From: Diplonema japonicum
Lineage: Eukaryota > Euglenozoa > Diplonemea > Diplonemida > Diplonemidae
DNA: 64,000 nucleotides
Direction: 5' to 3'
Assembly (NCBI GenBank): GCA_964019335.1
Contig: OZ025680.1
Span: forward strand, 186,001-250,000
The notes under the pieces are model-generated. The model did not search any database. It saw only the letters and a program-made list of their open reading frames with translations, and was not told the origin of the DNA. Both the position numbers and the translations under genes were made by a program. Of this stretch, positions 58,461 to 64,000 are shown piece by piece (the stretch's first letter is position 1; the number at the start of each line of letters is the position of its first letter).

Positions 58461-59105
58461 TTTGTTCTTTGGGAGTTGTCAGAGATGCAATAAGAAGGGG
58501 GGGTGAAAAAAAAGCACATGTAAAAGAGAGAGGGATACCCCCACAAAACAATGGAGGAGGAGATAAAAAGAAACAAATAGATTTTTTTTTCTTTTTAATT
58601 TTGCCCTTTTTTTTTGCCCCGTTTTTTTGTCAGTTTTGTGTCTTCTCATTCATATGATTACAAGTAGAGGGAAGCAAGTAGACAGCTAGCTGAGACGACG
58701 GGGGTAGGTTGTTTTCTTTTCTTTTTTCCCTTTAAAAAAAAAAGGTTTTTTTGTTTGGCACTTCTCCTCCAGGGGTAAAAAATGGAACAATAATATATAT
58801 ATAAAAAAAGACACAAACAGTTAAAAATAAAAAGAAAATGTAACAACAGCAACAAGTAAAGATAACAATTGAATTTCTAATCAGAATTTCACTTTTTCAA
58901 AGGATGGTTTCTCTGCAATGTATTTAGCAATACAGCTGGCAACAGTTTGACTGGTTGCGTCACGAAGCAAGAAAGCGGATAAGGAAAAAAGAGTGAGCCA
59001 TCCCATCATTTCTCTTTCTCCTCTTTTTTCCATGGTCATTGTGACCACCTAACTTTTCATCTTTTTCTTACACTAGTTTTTCCGTGTCGGTCCATGAGCT
59101 TGTTC
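58461..59105. other. Intergenic
   Basis: 5' of DHODH and 3' of Ala-rich copy 3. It contains the 64-bp element at 58919-58982. No gene. Confidence 0.55.
58919..58982 (-). promoter_or_regulatory. Conserved 3' element of Ala-rich copy 3
   Basis: Copy of the block at 53199-53262, opening with the TGTATT-TAGC-AATACA hairpin, about 125-190 bp past the gene's stop. Confidence 0.45.
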
Positions 59106-60740
59106 TCAGTAGTACCTGGAACGGGGGGAGCCGGCAAGGGGAGAGCCGAGGGCCCTAAGCTTCGCGTCAAGGATGGGGCTGGCGGAGCCGAGCCTGGGGG
59201 AGGAGGCGGCGATGGAGGCTGCCGCGATGGCGGAGGCCGTTGGGGAGGCGGCGGCGAGGGCCGCGGCGTGGGCCCTCGCCGGGGACAAGGCGTCGACGTA
59301 GGCGACCCTGCGGGGGCTGGTGTCGTGGACGAGCCTCGAGACGGAGGCATGGTGGTGGATGTCAGCAGCGTGGACAGCGTCAACGTTGGCTGCCCCGGCA
59401 ACCGCGTGTGCAGAGGCCTCGGTGGAGGATGCAAGGGCCTCCCTCGCACGGGCAGACGACAGGGCCGAGACCTCGTGTCCGTGCCTCACCCTCTCCACGC
59501 TGGCGTGGGTCGTCGCCGCCGCGAGACCGTGCCTCGCCACAGCCTCCCTGCTCGTCGCGCGCACGTGGTTCGCCTCCGACAGGGCGTACGACCTCCCGGC
59601 ACGCTCCACGCTCGCGTGTGCGATCGCGGCCCCAGCCCTCGCCGACTGCTCGTCCCCGAGCCTCGCCGCGAGGGAGGCACGTGCAACAGAGGCCCCGGCC
59701 TGCGCCGCCCCGGCTTCGGCTGCCGCTCCGGCCGCATCCCTGTCCGCAAGGGCGAACCTCGACGCAGCCGACGCCGCAGAGGCCTCCTCTGCAGCCGCCC
59801 TCCTCGAAGCAGCCGCCGCGTCCGCCTGGGCGTTCCCGTGCTGCAGGACACGCGTCCTGGCCTGCTGCTCCTGTGCCGCCGCCTGCGCGCGGGCATGCGC
59901 CGCCCCGGCCCTCGCGCTGTCGGCGTCCCTCCCAGCCGCTGCGAGGGCGATCGACGCAGCCCTCTCAGCTGCCGCCGCATCCCTCGCCGCCGCAGCAGCA
60001 GCAGCAGCCGTTGCCGCCACCTCCGTCCTCCTCCTCTCCGCCTCCGCCGCCGCCGCAGCAGCGTCAGCCGCCTGCACCCTCGCAAGCTGCGCCGTCGTCT
60101 GCGCCTCCGCCGCCATCGTCCCCACCACCCTCTCAGAGGTCACGGCGTTCGACGCAGCCGCCCCGGCAGCAGCGGCCCGTGCAGTCTGGGCAGCAGCCGC
60201 CGCCGCGCGAGCCGACCTCTCGTGCTCCATCGAGTGTGCCCTCAGAGCCGCCGACGTCGCCAGACCGTCCTTCGCCGCCGCATCCCTCGACGCCACCGAC
60301 GCAGCCGCCGCCGCCGACCCGAGAGACGCCTCAGCCGCCACAAGCCCGGTCTGCGCCGCCCTGTAGTCTGCTCCCCTCCCGGTGAGGTCGGCCGAAGCCA
60401 CAGCCGCGTCCCTCGACGCCGCCGCGTGGGCGTAGCTTGCCCCGGTCTCAGCAGCCCCGGCAGCAGCCACAGCCCCAGCGCTCGCCGACACCCTCCCAGC
60501 CTGAAGGGCAGCGTCCGCCCTCGAAGCAGCCGCCGTGGCACTGGCGTACGACGCGTTCGACGCCGCTGCTCCTGCACGAAGGTTCGCCCCCACCGCTCCA
60601 CTGTGCGCCACTGCCTCGTTCACCGCGTGGTGGTGGCTCATCGCAGAGTGCACAGGGTCGGCGTCCACAACGTAGGTCGGGCTCAGGCTCGTCAGACGAG
60701 GGCTCAGGCTGGCGTGAAGGCGAGGCGAGTAGTAGGCCAT
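59106..60740 (-). CDS. Ala-rich coiled-coil-like protein, copy 3
   Basis: 544 aa, identical in protein to copies 1 and 2. The 5' flank through the microsatellite and the CCGLC gene matches copy 1, while the 3' flank matches copy 2. This mosaic indicates unequal exchange or gene conversion among copies. Confidence 0.75.
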   Translation of the reverse strand: MAYYSPRLHASLSPRLTSLSPTYVVDADPVHSAMSHHHAVNEAVAHSGAVGANLRAGAAASNASYASATAAASRADAALQAGRVSASAGAVAAAGAAETGASYAHAAASRDAAVASADLTGRGADYRAAQTGLVAAEASLGSAAAAASVASRDAAAKDGLATSAALRAHSMEHERSARAAAAAAQTARAAAAGAAASNAVTSERVVGTMAAEAQTTAQLARVQAADAAAAAAEAERRRTEVAATAAAAAAAARDAAAAERAASIALAAAGRDADSARAGAAHARAQAAAQEQQARTRVLQHGNAQADAAAASRRAAAEEASAASAASRFALADRDAAGAAAEAGAAQAGASVARASLAARLGDEQSARAGAAIAHASVERAGRSYALSEANHVRATSREAVARHGLAAATTHASVERVRHGHEVSALSSARAREALASSTEASAHAVAGAANVDAVHAADIHHHASVSRLVHDTSPRRVAYVDALSPARAHAAALAAASPTASAIAAASIAASSPRLGSASPILDAKLRALGSPLAGSPRSRYY

Positions 60741-61163
60741 TTTTTTATAAGAGTAAGTGAAAGAGTGAAGAGTAGAAATCTGTTTTTTTTTGTTTGTTGG
60801 ATGCATTTTTTTTTTTTTTTATTTTTTTTATGAAGGTCAGAACAAAAAAAAATAGAAAATAAAATAGAAAGAAAAACAAGAATTGACAAGGGAACACACA
60901 TTTTTTATCGAATGTTAACAACACTCGATAACGAGTGACACAGAAATTGGCAGTTGAAACGAGAGGCTAAAAAGACTTCCGACTGGTGAGGAACACAAAA
61001 GGAAGCATCAGATAATTCAAGAAAGGGAACGGAGATAATTAAAGGGAGAGAGCAGTGAGAGACAAAAAGAAACCCACGAGGAAGAAAGAAAGAAAAGGAA
61101 TTCTCTGTGTTGAGAGAAGTTCCAAAAGTAAAAAGGACGGTAAGAATTTCACCTTTCAAATAA

Positions 61164-61235
<72 letters not shown>

Positions 61236-61297
61236 CAAGTCACCACCACATAACATGACATAACATCACTTGTTGAGGAAGGGATGGAATCCCCTCT
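60741..61297. other. Intergenic with CA microsatellite
   Basis: Near-identical to 24234-24780. The (AC)n run at about 61166-61232 is some five units longer than in copy 1. No gene. Confidence 0.6.
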
Positions 61298-61663
61298 TCA
61301 GGCGTGAGTCCCAACGTGGGAGGTCTTCAGAAGCTTCTTGCAATGGGGCCCGTGGGTCCCAGCCTTCAAGTGGCACAACCCACAGCAGTGCACAGGGCTC
61401 ACCCCAGTCACCTGGTAGTCGCAGCCGGTACACTTCACAGCAACCTTTTGGCACTTGGGGCCGTGCGTCCCAGCCTTCACAGCACACAACCCACAGCAGT
61501 GCTTCTCAACAGCACCCGACAGGGCGTAGAAGCAGCCAGGGCACTTCACCTCCTGCTTCTTGCAGAGGGGGCCGTGCGTCCCAGCCTTCATGTGGCACAA
61601 CCCACAGCAGTTCGTGGGGTTCACACCAGTCACAGCGAAGTGGCAGCCAGCACACTTGGACAT
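61298..61663 (-). CDS. CCGLC-repeat Cys-rich small protein, copy 2
   Basis: 121 aa, identical to 24781-25146: three CxGC...CCGLCxxKAGTHGPxC units. It sits in the same position relative to an Ala-rich gene, so the pair was duplicated together. Confidence 0.75.
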   Translation of the reverse strand: MSKCAGCHFAVTGVNPTNCCGLCHMKAGTHGPLCKKQEVKCPGCFYALSGAVEKHCCGLCAVKAGTHGPKCQKVAVKCTGCDYQVTGVSPVHCCGLCHLKAGTHGPHCKKLLKTSHVGTHA

Positions 61664-63476
61664 TGGTTTTTTTTTTCTTTTTTTCTTGTAAAGTTCCTTT
61701 ATTTTTTTCATTCAGTGTTGTTTGTAAAAGCACCTCCCTTTTTGGTGTGTCGATCTGAGTTAATTCTCCGAAGCCTACTCGTGGTACAAGGGGCACGGGT
61801 GGCCACTCTCGTCCTCGTCATGCGTCGTGCAAGTAAAAAGGAAGACGAAAGAACGAACGAATATTGGGAGGAAGGGGGGACAAGAGAATGGACCAACTGA
61901 TATTCTTCATGTTCACACCAACCTTCTCTCGATTCTTTTTAAGGGTACAAATACAAAAAAAAGGGGGGAACTGCGACTTGCTGAACAACAAGAGCCCTTC
62001 AGCCCCGGACCAGTACCCAGTAGAACAGAGGAAGGGATGTGGTGCGTGGAGAAAACACGAATAACGCCAAAATCGCCCGTGAATGATTTTTTTTTTCTTT
62101 TCTTTCTTTTTTTTTTCTTTTTTTTTTTTTGAATAAATACCTTTGCATTCTATTTTTGCATTTTATTTTATTTTATTTTATTTTCTTTTTTGTTTTCTCA
62201 TACTCTTCTTTTTTTTTTTCTTTTTTTTTCTGGGGATGTTGCAGCCCACACCCAAGTTACATAAAGGAAGCACCTACCAGTGATAGACTCCACAGGAAGT
62301 GCGTGGTGTGAAAGAGATCAGGGCAGTGGACGGAACTATATAAGATATGAAGAAAACAACAGGAAGAAGAGAGCTTTGTGAAAGTTGTGAAAGTTGGGAG
62401 AGTTAGATTCAACTGAAGTTAGAAGATAAACTGGCTGGCGTTGTGTACAAATGGCAGAGACGTAATGAGTGCCTTTGTGTTGCTTGGGAGAGAGAAACAA
62501 AGAGATAGAAAAAAAAAGATTCTATTTTTCACCTCTTTCGGGTCAGAGATCCCGATTTTTTTTTTCTTTTTCTTTTTCTTTTTTTTCGCTACGGATCCGT
62601 TAAATGAGCGCAAGTGCCCCTACCATGGGAAACGAAAACAAAAATTCCAATTGCAATCACAACATGACACAGTTACCTTATTTTGAAAAGACGCCACCAG
62701 GCTGCTCCTATGGATCGCAGTGGTGGCTAACAAAGAAAAAGGTTTACTTAATCAAAATTGTAGTGCAAGCGATATGGTTGGTCAATTGTTCTTTGCAAGG
62801 TGCGAACGCAACTGGTGCGCAACGTAAACACCTCACAAAAGCAACTGACCCACGAGAATGAAGTGGGGAAAAAAAAAAAAAATAGCTGTTTCATCGGAAG
62901 AAAATAAAAGCATTTCTAGAATATCCGTGAAGAAGCATGGGAGGGGGGGGGTCATTAAACAAATCAGAAAAAGGTAAATCAAACTGGTCCAAGGGTGCAA
63001 CGAAACTGGCGCGCAAACCAAAAGCGACTGACCCACGAGAATAGGGGCGGGAAGTAGAAAATGGGAAGAAGAAAAAAGAAAAAAGAAGAATAAAGTGGTC
63101 CGCAGTTTCATCGGACGAGATAAGAGAATATAATCCATGAAAGGCAAAGGGGGATGATTTCCAGTAGTAGTAGTGATTTGGATATGTTGTGTTGAACTGA
63201 GAGGGAAAGAAAGGCAGCTGCGTGTGGCGTCCGGGATTTGTACGAATTCATGTTTGTCGAGACACCCCGTTATTTTGCACGAAAGCTCCAGAGAAGATCT
63301 TGCAGAAGGGTGCTCGGAAACAAAAAGAATTAATTTAAACAACAATAATTCACTATGATAGGAACGAAGTGGTTAGCAACGGCCCGAAAGAATAAACAAA
63401 AAGATTAAGAACATAAGAAAGAAGAACAAATAAAAATAGAATAATTTAAAACAAATATTTTTTCCCTTGTCCCCGC
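61664..63476. other. Intergenic with conserved and repeated blocks
   Basis: Corresponds to 25147-27377 with insertions and deletions. It holds the conserved block 62233-62386, a block of about 180 bp (62640-62820) nearly identical to 26815-26990, the repeat units at 62745-63150 and the 3' element near 63302. No coding gene. Confidence 0.6.
62745..63150. repeat. Subtilisin-3' repeat family, two units
   Basis: Units at about 62745-62955 and 62985-63150. They have the same ordered landmarks as 26236-27110: AAACACCTCACAAAAGC, ACTGACCCACGAGAA, GTTTCATCGGAAGA and a G run. Confidence 0.7.
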
Positions 63477-64000
63477 CTAAACAACGGTTGTACGCTCCTC
63501 TTTGACGGGTTCGCTATCCGAGAAGGCGGCCTTTGGCTTGCGCAGGAAGAAGTAGTAGACGAGGAAAGCAACGACAGCGACAACAACAAGAGAGCCGAAC
63601 ACGATGCCGACGATGGCGCCCGTCGAGAGCGAGTCGCCCCCGTCGCCCCCCTGCTGGTCCTCCTCCTTCGGAGTAGGAAGCGGTGCCCTCTCGTTGGTCA
63701 CGGTCACGTCCTGCAGCTCCCCGCCCAGCCGGCCCTCGATCATTGCCTTGTTCGCCTGCAGCCTGTCTCGCACCGCCCCATTGTCCATCTCAGAGGGGAC
63801 CCTCAGGTCTGCCCTCACCGTGATGCTCTCCGCCGATCCTTGCTGTGTTGTTATTGCTGCACGCCCTGTCGAAGAGGCTCCCTCCCCACAGGTCACGCAG
63901 TACCCGCTTGTCGCCCTTTCCAGACACACGTTGAAGCAGCTCGCCCTCCCCCCCAGCAACAGCTCCAGTGCGGGCATGAGGTCCCTGCTCCCCGCCACAG
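63477..64000 (-). CDS. Subtilisin copy 3, C-terminal end only
   Basis: The window ends inside this gene. The visible 174 codons match the last part of copies 1 and 2: the SEA-like stretch, the single transmembrane helix and the tail EERTTVV, as in copy 2. Whether the protease domain is intact cannot be seen. Confidence 0.85.
   Translation of the reverse strand, partial: VAGSRDLMPALELLLGGRASCFNVCLERATSGYCVTCGEGASSTGRAAITTQQGSAESITVRADLRVPSEMDNGAVRDRLQANKAMIEGRLGGELQDVTVTNERAPLPTPKEEDQQGGDGGDSLSTGAIVGIVFGSLVVVAVVAFLVYYFFLRKPKAAFSDSEPVKEERTTVV

Overview
The window is nuclear DNA from an unidentified unicellular eukaryote. The evidence is spliceosomal introns, secretory signal peptides, eukaryote-only families (LSM14, DCN1, F-box, PARP, PH, GILT) and a piggyBac-type transposon. 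Coding DNA is moderately to strongly GC-rich, while intergenic DNA is dominated by A, T and G homopolymers. Every gene I can support lies on the minus strand; only the degenerate transposon points the other way. Long one-way gene tracts recall Euglenozoa and dinoflagellates, but nothing here fixes the lineage and I do not name an organism.

The left part (1-22 kb) holds ordinary cellular genes, most with introns of 36-65 nt. From left to right they are: a TPR protein (cut by the window edge), a pepsin-like aspartic protease, a WWE-DCN1 fusion, a double-PH protein, an acidic coiled-coil protein, a PDZ/cold-shock/CCCH protein with two PARP domains, an F-box protein, an MGCC-acylated protein with a Tudor-like end, LSM14/Scd6, and a mitochondrial CLPB-like ankyrin-AAA+ protein. 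I rebuilt exon joins by hand. Many introns carry a long A-tract on the sense strand instead of a pyrimidine tract.

The right part (22.6-64 kb) is a recently duplicated array of intronless, GC-rich genes, most of them secreted or membrane proteins. It has three copies of an Ala-rich 544-aa protein, two of a CCGLC-repeat protein, two full and one partial copy of a 1712-aa membrane-anchored subtilisin with CUB-like repeats, and two of a Cys-rich secreted protein. Single-copy members are a 2393-aa secreted protein ending in two GH18 chitinase domains and a GILT-type thiol reductase. The GILT gene has an in-frame TGA exactly at the first cysteine of its CxxC motif, so it is a candidate selenoprotein. 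The subtilisin and chitinase genes share short conserved blocks in their 5' regions, which suggests co-regulation of an extracellular hydrolase programme.

A single-copy DHODH gene interrupts the array. One of its introns carries a piggyBac-like element of about 1.8 kb with matching terminal inverted repeats at TTAA. The exons on both sides still join into a complete DHODH, so the insertion appears tolerated.

Limits: exon joins, starts and domain calls come from reading alone. No database search, folding or expression evidence was available.
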